Counted from the first letter of the stretch, positions 12,263 to 25,489 are shown. The stretch is DNA of 64,000 nucleotides from Tetmemena sp. SeJ-2015 (GCA_027382625.1 JAJKFJ010022624.1:87330-151329), one strand, 5' to 3'. Notes: a model not told the origin generated them from the sequence alone. Numbers and translations: made by a program.

Positions 12263-14171
12263 ATGGTACCGATACAAAACTTCCAAATCAGAAAAGCTCA
12301 AGGAAATTTTAATATACTTTCATTTTAAAATTTAATTATCTAGATTGGTCTTCCTTCATCCATAGCTAAATTATTTATTGTAGCTTTACTCACTCAAATG
12401 GTAAATGAGATTATTAACGTGGCTTATGTGGGAAGTCTCAATAATGCGGAGATGCTAGCAGGAGTGGGCCTTGGAAATCTGTACATCAATACTTTTGGAA
12501 TGTCAATATACCTTCAATAAATAAATTCAACTTTAAATCTCTTTGACTTTAATAATTTTGATTGGCCTGAATATTGCGGCTGGAACTTTTATATCTCAAA
12601 GCGTGGGTTAGAATGATCTAAAGCTAGCAGGAATATATCTCAACCGAGGAAGAATAGTCAGCTTCATTTCCTTTGTTCCTTAAATATATTTATACATATG
12701 TTGAGTTTTAATCCTATATTCTTTGCTATGATGTTTGCCGATAAGTTTTTAGAGGTACTAGGTTAAGATCCCTTATCGATTTAGTACTCTTACACCTATA
12801 TTATGTATATGGTATTGCTATAGACTTTTTATTTTTGTAACTTCAAATTAAACTTGGAGATTATTAAAATTAGCAATTTGTATAATACCATACTTGCTTC
12901 TTCATCAACAATTTGATCTGACGAGAACCTTCCTCGCTTGTTTCAATAAGTATATTTATTTTATATTAAGACTGATGTGATTATGTACACTTAAATACTG
13001 GCCTCTCTCTTCCACTGCGGCCTAGGTTACTACTTCATGTTCGTACTCAAACTAGATTTAAGAGGAGTCGCTTTCTCTAGTATAAAATAAAAATACTACT
13101 TATTTAAGATAGGTGTAGTATAATTTCCATGCTGATAAACAACGTAGTGCTCGTGATTTACATAAAATTTTACCTGAAGGAACTAGCTCCGGCTTTCTTT
13201 TTCCCAAACAAGCACAGTTTCATGGGAATACCTATTTACCTAAAGCTCGCAATTTCATCTATGTGCATCTATTGCCTCGAATGGTGGGCAATAGAACTAA
13301 TCACAATCATCTCCTCTCAAATCTCCCTTTAAATTAAAAATAACGAATATAGCATAAAGTTTACCAGTTAGGGGCGCAAGTTATTGTAGCCGAAGTGTAC
13401 TGGTTCTATACGAGCTTTGGGTTTGGTCTGAGTTACGCCTCTGAAATTTGTGTGGGGAGGTGCATCGGAGCCAATAACGTTCAGGAAGCAAAAGAGTTTA
13501 GGAAACTGATCATGCAGGTCGGTATATCTATATCAGGAATCATCTACAATATATAAATCTATGATTTATTATGGAATCGCAATGGTTTCTTTCTTCTTTT
13601 TGAGATTCTTTATCTCTGAGCTGTTTACACCCATTTACGAAATTCAGTCAGTCATTCTCAAAATATTTGTGAAATATTAAGATAACAAATTTTCTCGACA
13701 TCAGTCCAATTCTCTCAGTGTGTCTATTCTTTGAAATGACACAGGCTTGGTCTTAAGGATTCTTGAGAGGATTGGGAGTTTACAACCATGCTCTCGCTAC
13801 ATGAAAATAGAATACTTTATTATTTGTTTACAGTTCTGGTGTCGTTTTACTGCCTCACGATTCCACTGGCCTATTACCTCGGTATCGTTAAAGGTATGGA
13901 ACTTTTTGGGATATGGCTGGCTCTTGCCACCGGCTAATTCACAGTTCATATAACATCAAAAGTGTAATCATTTTATATAGTTTGCTCTATGTATATGTAT
14001 CTCAGCAACTTTCACTACGACTGGTAGAAAATTGCTGACGAAGTTTAAGACAAGTTAATTATAAATGCAAAAAATAAATTCTATTTTAAAGACAGAGCAG
14101 AGACTGAAAATAAAATAATCCGCAGTGTAATTAGCAGCCCTTCTCGAAAAGAAAAGTTGCTCATCGAGTGA
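12263..14171 (+). CDS. MATE-family multidrug/cation antiporter
   Basis: A multi-antimicrobial extrusion (MATE) transporter of about 12 transmembrane helices, exporting organic cations or drugs against H+ or Na+. The start ATG 12263-12265 leads into GLPSSIAKLFIVALLTQMVN and the conserved IINVAYVGSLNNAEMLAGVG. After excision of the listed IESs it gives IGLNIAAGTFISQSVGQND (second helix block), CIYCLEWWAIELITIISSQI (the family CLEWW motif), GAQVIVAEVYWFYTSFGFG with VGRCIGANNVQEA, GFLRGLGVYNHALATV and TIPLAYYLGIVKGMELFGIW. It ends at TGA 14169-14171 after a short basic tail. Four IESs were resolved and at least three further frame breaks (near 12,700, 13,090 and 13,680) remain. All segments are in linear order. 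Confidence 0.88.
12505..12554 (+). other. IES in MATE gene, pointer AATA, 46 bp
   Basis: AATA copies 46 bp apart; removal joins YINTFGMSI to ILIGLNIAAGTF, matching the family. 46 is not a multiple of 3. There is no GT at the left border. Confidence 0.8.
12839..12928 (+). other. probable IES in MATE gene, pointer AAC, 87 bp
   Basis: An AT-rich 87 bp insert carries an in-frame TGA, so it cannot be read through. AAC at both ends would join LLQTFYFCN to LPRLFQQVYLF. The three-base pointer is weak and the exact border is a best guess. Confidence 0.55.
13328..13363 (+). other. IES in MATE gene, pointer TTTA, 32 bp
   Basis: TTTA copies 32 bp apart. Removal joins ITIISSQISLY to QLGAQVIVAEVYW, a junction fixed by homology to MATE proteins. 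Confidence 0.85.
13798..13832 (+). other. IES in MATE gene, pointer TACA, 31 bp
   Basis: TACA copies 31 bp apart with an internal TGA in frame. Excision joins GVYNHALAT to VLVSFYCLTIPLAYYLG in frame. Confidence 0.85.
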
Positions 14172-14395
14172 ACTATAATATGAAATCAATACACGGAAAT
14201 CTATTCTACGGAACTTAAAATCTAAATAGTTTTCTTAATAAATCTAAACAGACGGCCTTAATAAAATTCATATTAGCTAATCATAATAACTTTCTAAACT
14301 TATTTAAAAGTTTTTGTGCTAAAGTTCATTATCTGAAGTGGGTAGGCATAAAAAATGTAAATTTTAAAAGAGTATGAATAAAGTAAAAATACTTT

Positions 14396-17300
14396 TCAAC
14401 TTTGATATTGAGGAGTTAAGTCGAGATTAGGTTAGTTTACTATTTAGGAAAGGTATTCCATCTGTTAGTCAAGTTTCTTGCCTTTCATTAAATGAAATAA
14501 ATAATGTTTGCCAATATGCTTAGACATCTAGTCTAATTTAGTAGCCTACTTAGCTTGAATGTACTCTATTTAGGACATATTTTTGTTCTGCTTTTTAATC
14601 TGCTCCTTGGTGTCTATCATTTCTTATCGCATGATTGCGTTATTTATCATCATCATTTTAAATATTATTTCAATTTACAAATTATAGAATCAGTTTTATA
14701 GTGCCATGAATCTCTAGCAACTGATGACTCTTGTGGTGATTTTCTCTTTCTCCAGAGTGGCGCTTGATTATGACTATGAACTTCTCTGTGTCCTCCAGCT
14801 TATTTACCGAAGAAGGAATCACAAATGCGTTTTCATAGATTATTCTAGACTTCTCTTTAATAAAATTTAAAAGTTATAATGCACCACTCTTGATATGAGG
14901 CAAGTTTGGACTGTTTGTTTATCTCTTCAAAAGAGTGGGAGATTATAGAGATCAACAGATTTAACATCACTATTTGCATTATGAAGCCACCTATTACAAA
15001 TAGAATCCAGAGTGTAGTCTTCCCCTCTGATAAGTTAAAACTGTCAGTGTCATTATCCACCAAACTCATTCTGTAAGTGTATATGTATGCGTCCAGGATG
15101 TTGTCTAAACATTAAATAACAAATTTATTGCTATTGAGCGAATCAAAGTTTAGGAAATGCGAATCTTCATTCCCGTATTCACTCAATCTAAGGAAGGCTT
15201 CAGCAAATCCGATCTAGCAAAGCAACAGAAGAAACAGAAATTGCTTCATATTCCAAAATACATTCACTATTATTCTAATCAAATAGCTCGTAGAATCAAA
15301 TAGTCTCAGGAAGTAGAGGAAATTCAACCATAGAATCAAGCTACTTAAAGAATGGATTGATGGGAGTAAGCTCGCAGCTGAGAATTCAGCTGTTGTGGAA
15401 TAGACCAAGTGTGTGATCATAGTGCTTGAAACAAGAATGATCTATATCAGATCCATCCAATTCTTAGCAGATCTGAAATAGTTCAGCTATGTTATAAAAG
15501 AAGTAATAATTCTTAGTTTCAATTAACTGACGTATTTCTGAAGATATCATGTAAACTTGAAATAATAAGATTGCAATTGTCATCCCTATTTTAACTTCTA
15601 TGCTCACTACATCATTATCATGCATAGCTATAAAGTTAGAGAAATGTTCAATTTTTTATTATAAAATTTATGAGAAGATGAAGAAGAGGAGATGATTGAT
15701 TAGTGATGGGAAGTACAGAAAGATTATTGTGTAGTGCTTAGTTTACTTCCACTGGTAGTCTATTAGATACTGCAGAGTCTTAATCTCAAAAACACTGAGA
15801 GTCTTACACAGACTAAGAGCCAAAAATATATTCTGAATATCTTTATTGGCATGGATGTTTAGCTTTGGCATATCTAGAACCATGACCTTGACATCAGATT
15901 CGAGCTTATCCACTTCGAAAAAGTTGTCAATAAATTGCTACTTATTGGGCCATAGGTTACTAAGTTGAATCGTATAAGACTTTCCTCGTTTGGTTTTGAT
16001 AGCGCCTCTCTTGTATTAACTCATTAGCTCAGTCTGAATTACTCTGGACTCTAAATATTGCTTGAGACTTGGCAGTTCTGTCCTGATTATGCTTGGTAGA
16101 ATATCTATGATGTTGAAAGAATGTGAGTAGAAGGAGTGTCTAGTAAGCATTTTCAGGAAAATATCTATTGCGAAATAGTTTTTATTCTTGATACAAAGGT
16201 GAAGAGGAGTCATTCCATATGCATTTTTGATGAACAGGAACTAGAATTAATCAGAGAGTCTCTCTGAAATAATCTAGAGGATTTCATTTATGTTAGCTAT
16301 CAGATGTAGAAAGGTGTTTCCATCAGGGAATACAGAGAGCAGCAAAATATTCAAGTCAACTATGCTTATCTGCCTAATGATCTTGTGTAAGTTGTCCTTT
16401 AGTATTTTTTCAGTTAGCTGCCAATGATAATGAGTGAAACTTTGCTCAAGCATGGGCAAGTACTTCATATAGTGGTCACACCAAGAAAATTAGAACTCTA
16501 TCATGGCGCTTTGAAACAAATGCTGTAGCTGTCTCTAGGTTGGAAGTTTCTACTGTCTTAGAAGAAATTAATCTTAGTTTGCTAGTAGTTTCTTTTCCAC
16601 ATCATCTAGCTAGAAGAGCTTTAAGTTTATATGGAAACCCTTGTCTATGTTCTTGTTTGTGCCATAGTGAGACGAAGGATTCATTATTCTGAATCCAGTT
16701 TAAATAAAATTATTGCCTTGAAGTTTCAATGAAATCCTTCTCTATATCAAATATTTTCTCAACCCCAGAATGGTGAAGGATAAGCAAATTATTTATAAGA
16801 AATAGGGTAAATGATTGCGATTTTCTCGTTTCCTATCCATCTGAAATAGATGAATTAATTCAGCTTAGACTGGGACGTAACATCTGATGGAATATCTTTG
16901 TAAGTAGTTGCGTCAAGGGTCTTTTTGATAGAATAAGTCTTCGTTTTTAGTTCAAAGTCAAGATAGTATTCTAGATTAGGACTGACAATTGAGAAAAAAG
17001 AAAAGAAATTTTCATATTGAGTTGTTAAGATTATACTTCCAGTTGTTTGACTCAATCTAGCTAAATGTGACCTGCTCCCAAGTGTAGATGCTTGATTCAA
17101 ATTCAAAGTCACACCTCTCATAAAGCTCATAGGATTACTAGTCTATCATGAACTTTAAATCCTCACTGAACTTGAATGACTGCTTGAACTCTGGCAGGAG
17201 GAAGTGCATCCTGATTTTAATTCTGCTGTTTGAAACTATTTCAATTAACTTAAAAAGCTTCAGGAAGCTCTGCTTCTCGAATTTAAATTTCTCCCCCTTG

Positions 17301-20300
17301 TAATATTCGTCCTGGATTATAACTCTTGCAGTCTCATCCTCTGCTCTTATCTATTCAACATACTAGCTTTCTGCTGAGATATAATTCTATTGGATTCTGT
17401 AGCCTTTCAGAAACCTTCCTGTTACAATATTGTTGAGAGTTCATCGGATAATTTTAATTAAGAATAAACTTAACTATTCAAATTTAGATATGGCAATTGA
17501 ACAACGAAATTATTTTTTTTATGATATCGAAGATATTAAATTTAAAAAAATAAATCAGCTATTCTAACTAAGACATATTAGCTGTCCTCATTTATTTAAA
17601 TAAATAATTCAATTTTAATTAAATTGTAGTCTATATTTATTGTGATTAGCTGCTGATGGCAATCTAGAATTACGAGCTGATTGTCTATCCTCTTCCAAGC
17701 AAGTATTTTATAATTAGCAGATTCCAGGATCTTTGGCAAAAAGCAGTTATGATTTGGCTAGTTGTATATTCTGAGTCTGTGAACCTTTTGAAGTACAGCA
17801 ACTCTATTTCCATTGCTGACTATCTTATTAGTGAAGACGGAGTTAACCACGTCGAACTTTATTGAGAATCCTTTAGTGTAATGATCGATCAAGCGGTATG
17901 TGAAGTTGCCTATATAGTTTATTTCATAAATCAACTCTCCACTTATCACTGGCTCATTCAGCCAAGGCACATTATTTAACGCTCTGACAGAGTTTGAAGC
18001 CTTTTCAATTTCAAAAGTTCTCATTTACCCTATCAGTGTATCGTATTTCTAAAAGAAGAGGCGGCTTTTATCTGCACTCTCAAATGCAAACCACTGGTCG
18101 GATTTAAAACTTGCCATCTTCTTGTCTATTTGGTTCACTATATATTTTCGTATATCATTTTCCAATTTAAAATAATCATTTTTTATCGTATCAGATCTTT
18201 TTAGAAGTAGAGAGTCTTTAACTGTGATAATCTTTCATTGAAGAGCATGATTTTATCGTAGGTTGTCCTCCTTTGATAGTAAGTGACTAGCACATCATCA
18301 TCTAAATACAATAGCAAAAAATTGTATCTTCAAAGTATTCATTCACCTAACTGACCCAAGAGTCTTTTATTCTGAAAGACCACATTAAACATAAAACCAC
18401 AAACAAATAAATTGTCCTTCCTGATCAAGCTTAGTTATAACATACACGGCATAGTAGTTGCTGATTACATATTTAAATTCCCCTTGGATCTCCGAGATCA
18501 AACTAATTGTGAAATCTTCATTCAATACTTGCAAGAAATCGATATGTCGATTCATTATCAAGTAGATTTGATCCGAGTGCTGGAAGATTTTTTTAACTTC
18601 ACAGTCCAGGAAACTTTCATGCACCAGTTTCAAAGTGTTAATGTCGTAAACTCGTAAACAGTTCAGCCTCACAACATATACCTGATCATGAGCAAAAGTG
18701 AAAAGCACTTCTGCTATGCTCTTCTGCTTCATGCTCTGCCAGTCTCTGTAATCCATGGTTTCTGTCTTCTAGTCGGATATCTACTCTTAATTAAAAACGT
18801 ATCTTGAGAGACATATGAAATGTAGTCGACCCTTTGGCTTTGTCGCGAGTAGAAATACATGGTCTTATTGAACATCCAAATCTCATCATACACAACAAAA
18901 AAATCCGATTAGTCACCAAATCTCAAGCTTACTATTCTTCTTGCTAAAGATCATTATTCCATTCTTGTACACCTCTTAAAAATAAGAAATATGTTCTATC
19001 TTTTTTACTCTACCTATCCAGACTATTTCAAAGCCAAGATAGTAGCAAACTCATAGTCAAACTTGATATCTACGACAGGGTCATTGCTGACATCAAACAG
19101 CCGATCTTATTGGGAATTGCTCACTAAGATTTCTTTTTCCTTTATAGTAAGCTTTTCAACCATAATCGTATTATCAGTGCACTCGATGATGAGATTAAAC
19201 CTGTCAGCCTAGTCGTAAAAAGCTCTGATTATTCTTTTAAAGCCAACTATCTTATTCTTATCTTCCTACGGCTATTCAATTTATAGCTTCTACTGGATGA
19301 TAACAATAGAGTCTGTATTATAAGTAAAGTATGTTTGAATTAATGATATCTTGAAACTTCTTCTTGAAGGGCGTGAAGTAAGTCATTCTTCTGTTGCTAT
19401 TGTTTCGCCTGGTTGATGGTAGACTTTGCATGGAATATCTTTTAGAAGAACTTTGCTAATCTGTTAGGATTGGGTTAATGTCTGCACTTACTTAATTTAA
19501 AGTTATCATCATCTCCATTATCAATAAGATGATTTAACTGGTAGTAGTTGTTTTCTATTGAATATCTATTTTCAAGACATCTTAAAATTGCATAATGATA
19601 GGATTGAATCTTGGTAGTCCTCGAATTGCAAGATCAGCTCCACCATTCTCACTGAGCTCTCACTCGCCAGCAAACAGCAATTCTTGCTCACTGATATGAT
19701 AGTGTACTCATCTTCTTAAGGGTATTAATAACTATATTTTAGTTATATAACAAAAGTAAAAGATATTTTAAATAAACTTACTAAAAGACTGAATAAAATC
19801 TATTTTAAAGATTGTGGATAAAAATTATTTTGCCCACCCTTCATTCTACCTTTTCTAATTATATAAATCATAAGGCTTAATTTTCCTTAATGGAGATAAA
19901 TAAAAAAGTACTTGTCCTTTTTATTTTACCAATTCCGAATTGATTATGGACAGTTAGAAATGTTCTGGAAAGTAATAATTACCTGAGACAGCAGGAGTGA
20001 AGTCGGGGATCCTCAGGATTTCGACAGTGTCGTTTTTGAAAATGTGAACGATCATGAGCTTGTCTGAGATCTTCTCTTGTCGGTTGAACTTGATGGCTGC
20101 CAAGTAAATAGGGAAGTGATGGTCGATGCCCCAGCAAACGATATCATCTACAAATTACATCCAATTCAAAGTTTCTAATCACTAGCTTCTCACTTACGCT
20201 AAAGAGAGATTTACTCCCAAAACATAAAGTTTCATTCTCACAAATAAAGAAAGCGTGATATTTGTGATAGTAAACTTTGTTTCTATTTCGCCACACTTGA

Positions 20301-20738
20301 AGCAAGAAATTAGCTTGATAGCAGTCTCTCATCTTTTAGTGGTTTAACTTTAATAGAACAAGTGCGATGAAAAAATAAACACAATTAAATTTTAAAATGT
20401 TGTACCTCTAAAACTACCTTCTGACTTCAACGTAGCTCTCTATAGAAATTTATTAGGTTTTCATCTTCTTTTTTATTCTTAGTGAAGCTCTCTCGATGCT
20501 GTTCGTTAACTTATCAGTTTTAAAATTACCTACATGAATCATAAATTAGAAATTATTTCATTCTCTATCTATTTTTGTGTAATGAAATATCGAGGTCGAC
20601 TGAGTTATCTTGAATGTACTGCTAGGGAGTATAGCCGAGCATGGGAAAGGCTTTCTCCTCGTCGCTTTGAATTTTGAGGTCCCTCTCACTCATCAAGGAG
20701 TTGAGGGAGACGAACGAAACTTCTGGTTTGACTTTCAT
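14396..20738 (-). CDS. large TRP-like cation channel with extended N-terminus and ankyrin-like repeats
   Basis: A very large minus-strand gene. A likely start is ATG 20736-20738 (MKVKPEVSFVSLNSLMSERD). The N-terminal ~1,000 residues look like a beta-propeller-type region (repeats such as DDIVCWGIDHHFPIYLAAIK and DPVVDIKFDYEFATILALK). A middle part has ankyrin-like blades (MTPLHLCIKNKNYFAIDIFL near 16,200). Between about 15,700 and 14,860 are several hydrophobic helices ending in GGFIMQIVMLNLLISIISHS, the sixth helix of a TRP/ion-transport domain. A coiled-coil tail ends at TGA 14396-14398. Such propeller-ankyrin-channel fusions are common in ciliates; ion selectivity cannot be read. Four IESs are resolved. 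Many frame changes remain, so this could be two genes. Confidence 0.65.
14652..14692 (-). other. IES in channel gene, pointer TGAT, 37 bp
   Basis: TGAT copies 37 bp apart. Removal joins LLEIHGTIKL to MMINNAIMRQEM and links the channel to its coiled-coil tail; otherwise TGA follows at once. Confidence 0.75.
14858..14880 (-). other. IES in channel gene, pointer ATTA, 19 bp
   Basis: ATTA copies 19 bp apart just after helix six. Excision joins LASYQEWCI to KEKSRIIYENAFVIP in frame. Confidence 0.8.
19587..19606 (-). other. short IES in channel gene, pointer CAAT, 16 bp
   Basis: CAAT copies 16 bp apart. Excision joins LQFEDYQDSI to LRCLENRYSIENNYYQ; both flanks are convincing protein in different frames. 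Confidence 0.65.
20145..20161 (-). other. short IES in channel gene, pointer GATG, 13 bp
   Basis: GATG copies 13 bp apart. Excision joins EKLVIRNFELD to DIVCWGIDHHFPIY in frame; unexcised, TGA stops the frame immediately. Confidence 0.7.
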
Positions 20739-20869
20739 CCGAGAATTAATAACAATATTAGCAACCTCGCTATCACAAGACAAAATATATCATAAAAATT
20801 AATAAATTATTTCTATTCAAGAATATGATAATTATATAGAGGTTAATAAGTTAAGAGGCATTTTATATT

Positions 20870-21470
20870 GAGGACAGAAAATATATAAACTTGCTTAATA
20901 AAAATTAATCATAGAGCGCCTGAATAAGACATAGTTTAAGAATTTATGTTGAGAATCTCCGCTTGTAGAAATATTTTAGATTTGACATTTATATTTCAAA
21001 GGAGAAAATCTGTAATGGCGATATAAAAGCAATATCATAATTTAATGTTAGTTTTATAAATAAATTTCACCAAAAAAGATTGCACATAAATTGTTGAGTA
21101 TAATTAAAATAAATGATTTTAGCCTACTGCCGAAAATTGAAGAAGAGGAGGTGGAGAAATTATTATTTGAGTTGTTCAATATTTTATCGGCGCTCTCTTA
21201 AAATGGCTTCTCTCACAATAAAAAATATATTTTATTAAAGTGTGCTCAAAGTAATTCAGCCTCATTTTATCGCTTTTAGGAATCTATATCTGGCTTGACG
21301 TTGTTTTAAGGAGAAATGAAAGGAGAATCAAGTTTGGTTTATGTTTATTGACGGGCATTTTCAATTTCTCTGTTCTAATAGAAATTAATGTTTTAAAGAG
21401 AGAATATAATAAATATAAGATAATTCGGGGAGCCTTTCCTTGAAAGTAAAATTTTATAATGAATAAAGAT
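20870..21470 (+). repeat. repeat segment A, copy 1
   Basis: Matches 26,088-26,640. Shared blocks include the start (ACAGAAAATATATAAACTTG), a middle block (AGATTGCACATAAATTGTTG) and an end that encodes GIYIWLDVVLRRN...RRIKFGLCLL. In this copy the membrane-protein frame is shifted upstream and looks decayed. Confidence 0.8.
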
Positions 21471-21486
21471 GCCATTTCAACGATAG

Positions 21487-21860
21487 ATGTTTGTTACAGT
21501 CTACGGAGAGATCTTGAGATAAGGAAACTTCTATGGAGATCTTCACTCCAAATGAAGTGCGCTAGTGGGAAGAGTTAGAGATCCAATAAATATTGAATGT
21601 GGGCACATTTGAAACTTAGAAGTGCGATGAGGAACAGCTGCAACTCCTAATTTCTCATCTGCAACTTTCAAATGCGAAAGTATAGTGCGCGCTGGCACTT
21701 TCAACATTTTTGCGGATGGAGTTGATGTTGAGAACTGGCTATTCTACTGTACTTATGATAAGGGTGACTACATCATAAAGAGATCAAATGAAACTGAGAT
21801 AGGATGTGTATTTATTTTTGAGTTATTTGCGTTTGACTCGCATGATTATAAAGTATTATA
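21487..21860 (+). pseudogene. unknown ORF interrupted only by three TGA codons
   Basis: From ATG 21487 the frame reads MFVTVYGEILRQGNFYGDLH, then well-formed protein-like sequence (RDPINIE, ATFKCESIVRAGTFNIFADG, DVENWLFYCTYDKGDYIIKR) for about 125 codons. It is broken by TGA at 21553, 21610 and 21628, within 78 bases. Since TGA is the only stop in this code, point-mutation decay would look exactly like this. Family not recognised. It lies between segments A and B of copy 1 and has no counterpart in copy 2. Its base composition is higher in G and C than the flanks. Confidence 0.5.
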
Positions 21861-21989
21861 GAAATTATTTCAACAACTTATATTCACTTTCTTATCATAA
21901 TATGGGTTTTTTAATGCCACTAATAATTTACTTAACTAACATATTTAATTGTAACATTTGTTTCATTAGTGCTATACGAAGCAATCATT

Positions 21990-24900
21990 GCTTTTAATTT
22001 TTCTAGATAATTTTCCCCTGTATCAATATCTTTATTTTCGCTTGATATATTTCTTGCTCGAATATAAATTGTATCCAAAATAATCATTTAAAAGTTAAAT
22101 TATCTCGGAATCTAATTTAATATAAGAATAATTTTTACTTAAAAATTTGTTTAAAAAGACTATACAAATCATGGGCTGTTAAATAGTCATTAAACTCTTC
22201 CATTTTCATCTCTTCCCATATTTTAAATTGGTTTTGTAAAACATGCACTATAAAATAAACATAATTATATTTGAAAGTTTGGGTTTAGATCTCTAAGCTT
22301 CTCATTTTATCTTATCCCTGTCTAAATAGCCGACTCATTAATTGAATCTTCGACTATAATCAATACTTAAAATAAGTTAAACTTCAACTTTTTCTTCTGC
22401 ATTCTTAAGTCCATTAACGACTCCCGTTTGTTGAATATAGAGATTTAAGAACACGTTATAGAAGCAGTATTAATCGCTCATTTCGAATTTATACAAAATT
22501 AAGATTCATATTCTAGTAATATGACAGCTCTTAAACAAATATTATGAATGCAATAATTATTATGATATTTAATTGCAGCTTGAGCATTTTGATTAAGAAG
22601 TATTTCCTTTGTTCTTTGAGATTTTTATATCTTAAAATAATTAAATTACTATCTCTATGGATGATGTTGTTCTTGTGAAGATGCTGGATGCCTTAGCAAA
22701 TCTCCCATATCTACTTAGTGATATTCATCTTGGACTTTAAACATTTATTTATAATTTTAACTAATTCGTAGTCAAATGATAAACACAGAGTCCCGTTCCT
22801 TACTTTGATAGAAGTTAGAATCATTTACTGGTCTGGACCTTATTCAAGATAAGTAAAGTCGAACTTAAACTTCAGATCTATCATATAAGCGTCATTTGTG
22901 CAAATATAATTTTTTATTGTAGGTAATTAAAGTCTTTTCCATTTAATGACATTGAAAATATAAAATCTACATATTTTTTAATTTGTCTCGGTCTCTTCTT
23001 GAAAAACCATTTAGTGCTTAATAATTATAAAACGACTTAAGATTATCCCTATTTTTTGCTTGTAGGTAATATAGTCAACTATCCAATTGGCGTGAGGCTA
23101 GTGCTTTACTTTCATTGCTATCTTTTCCGACTCAATGGAGGATGTCATCATTTTTCCAATTTTTTAAAATTAATTTAAACAATATTTTTTTTGGTAAAGT
23201 TTAATTTATAATTTAAAATTTCATATAAAAAAATTGGCTAGAGAGATGAGTCTGATAACGTCCTAGGCAGAGATTTTGAATTTATTGTTTGAGTAGGGGA
23301 GGACTTCATCTTGAAATCCAAAACTACTGAATGCACTGGATCCGCTACGGTTTCCTTTTCCGCTCTCATCCCCAGAGTCATTAGTTTCGTCCAGATCATC
23401 AGGCATATCATCGTCTAAATCGGTTTGCTTATATTACTACAGGTAATGGGTTAAAAAAGTAAAAGAAACTAAGTACGTTCAGATTCCCTTCGAAATGTAT
23501 GACCTTCTAAATAAAAGACACATTTATTTCATTTAAGAAAAAGAAATATAAATTATAAAGATATTCATAGAAAGTACAACTCTTCTAGTTTAGATGATAT
23601 AGGAGGAATTTTAATTAAAATCGATGATTAGTTAAAATAATAAATGGAGAGTGTAAAATGGTGACAGTTGAAATCGCAAATTCACCCCCTGATCTGCAGC
23701 TTGTTAGATAGCTTATCAAAAATTAATATGTGTTTCTTCTTTAATCAACTCCACAGCACCTCTCAGCAGGGAGATATGATGAGCGCAGTATATTTAAATT
23801 CAAATATGAAATTTACACCAACTTGTGTCGTTTATAACTCTTGACTGAGCACTCCCACACAAAAGTTGCAAGGATATAAAGTTCTTAGAATTTCATGCTG
23901 AATCGAATGGTATAAAAATTATTCAAATTGGACACACTTCAACTGTCACTTCTTAAAGACATTTTAATTTAATATATAAATTAATTTGATTTTTCATTAA
24001 ATTCTCAGCTATAATAAAGTCTTCTGAATTAAGCAGTGAAAAATAAATGGAGAATTTAAAGAATGTTTTTAATGAAGTGAAAATAAAAATGGAGTTATTA
24101 GGCAAAAATATTTGCACTATTAATTTAGCTTAACTGATAGCAGTATGGATCTTGAGTTATATTCTCACTCTATCGTTTGTGGTTACGAAAAGGGGGAATA
24201 ATTGCCTTGATCTTAATATTAAATTATTTATTTTAGGTTTTAAAATTTTTTAATAAAACCCTCCTTAATTCATAATTTTAAAAATAGAGTAAAACTTATA
24301 AATAATTATATTCTCAAGTCTTTTGCCCAGGACACTGTCACTCATTTAAGGTCAAACTATATTATTTTTGAAATTATTTTATATTCTATAATCCTTTAAA
24401 GGATAAATTCTTATAAAGTAATGTATTTTGAAAATTGGATTCAAATCTAATGAATTCCTTCTCTTTTTAAGGGAATTTAGTTTTTTTATTTTCCCTTAAA
24501 GGGTTGGGGGAAATCCATTCCTTTGCAATTTTTTTTTTTAATCATTTATCCTGCTTTTAAAAAAAATTATTGTAAAAGAAAAATCTTTTTTTTTTAAAAT
24601 TTTAAATTTCTTTTAGGGAAAAAAAAGGGCCCCCTTGGGTTTTTTTGTAAGGGGTTATTTTTACAAAAAAAAGGGGTTCCCAAAAAAAAAAAGGCCCTTT
24701 AAACTCTTGGTCCCCCTCTTCTTTCCTAGTAACATTTTCAAGAGCAAATACAATTTTATCATTGTGGAAAAATAAATTAAGAGCTCTCATTCTGATTTAT
24801 AACTACTCATTCTGAGCCTTTTATTCTGAAATAAGTTTTCAATAATGTTGTAATTAAGATTTATTACATAATTTAGAATACACATCTATAAAGTACTTGC

Positions 24901-25300
24901 TTTCCTAAGAATCGCTTCCTTTCTGCTTCACGATCCAAGGGGGACTGATTTTTTTTAAGCGGGAGCCGCTTTTTTCTGGAAAGTCAAGTAAACGCGTCTT
25001 GTAGTTATTTTTGTTACAGGATCTTGGAAATCTGCAACCGAGAACATTAAACTGAGCAGCACTTTGTTATCCCCTTCTTTCCCAAAGGGTTTTTTTTATT
25101 TTGGGGCAAAAATTTATTTATTAAAGGAATTTAAGCCTAAACTTCCCCCAAATATTTCAATTGTCTTTGAAGGATCGTTTTGCCATTGGGGGGAAAAAAT
25201 CTTTGGGTTATCTTCTAGTCTCCCCTCAACCCCTTTCCTTGGGCTCCTCAAAAATTTTAAATTTTGCTTTGATTTTAATTATATTCTTCATTAATTTGCT
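21990..25300 (-). pseudogene. kinase-like gene, copy 1, degenerate
   Basis: Minus-strand fragments in several frames. From upstream: a segment-C block now badly damaged, then MMTSSIESEKIAMKVKHQPH at about 23,150, NDAYMIDLKFKFDFTYLEQG near 22,890, and GIQHLHKNNIIHRDSNLIIL near 22,650. The HLH...IIHRD.N string matches the catalytic loop of eukaryotic protein kinases (HRDxxxxN). No clear DFG or APE follows. A further piece (EMSDQYCFYNVFLNLYIQQT) lies near 22,460. One or two introns or IESs are likely. Because several parts are shared with copy 2, it was once a gene; now it is probably inactive. Confidence 0.5.
22500..24180 (-). repeat. repeat segment B, copy 1
   Basis: Matches 28,915-30,180 with many small differences, from the block AGATTCATATTCTAGTAATA at one end to GGCAAAAATATTTGC...CTGATAGCAG at the other. 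Confidence 0.8.
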
Positions 25301-25330
25301 GAGATCAGTAAAATAGATTATTTATAAACA
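24310..25330 (-). repeat. repeat segment C, copy 1, with homopolymer-inflated stretches
   Basis: Matches 30,230-30,540 and then 32,493-33,000 of copy 2. Alignment is interrupted by runs of A, T, G and C lengthened relative to copy 2 (about 24,440-24,720 and 25,060-25,260). Confidence 0.7.
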
Positions 25331-25489
25331 CTTTCTGCAACACTACCTTTAAATCTAATTCAAATTTTGTTTTCAAAATTAATGAATAAAAATTAAAAAT
25401 TTAAGGTTTTTGAAAAAGACTAAAACAAGTTCCAATCTAAAAAATTAAACCTTAAAATTTAAAAAACTCAAAACATTTATTAAATAGGG

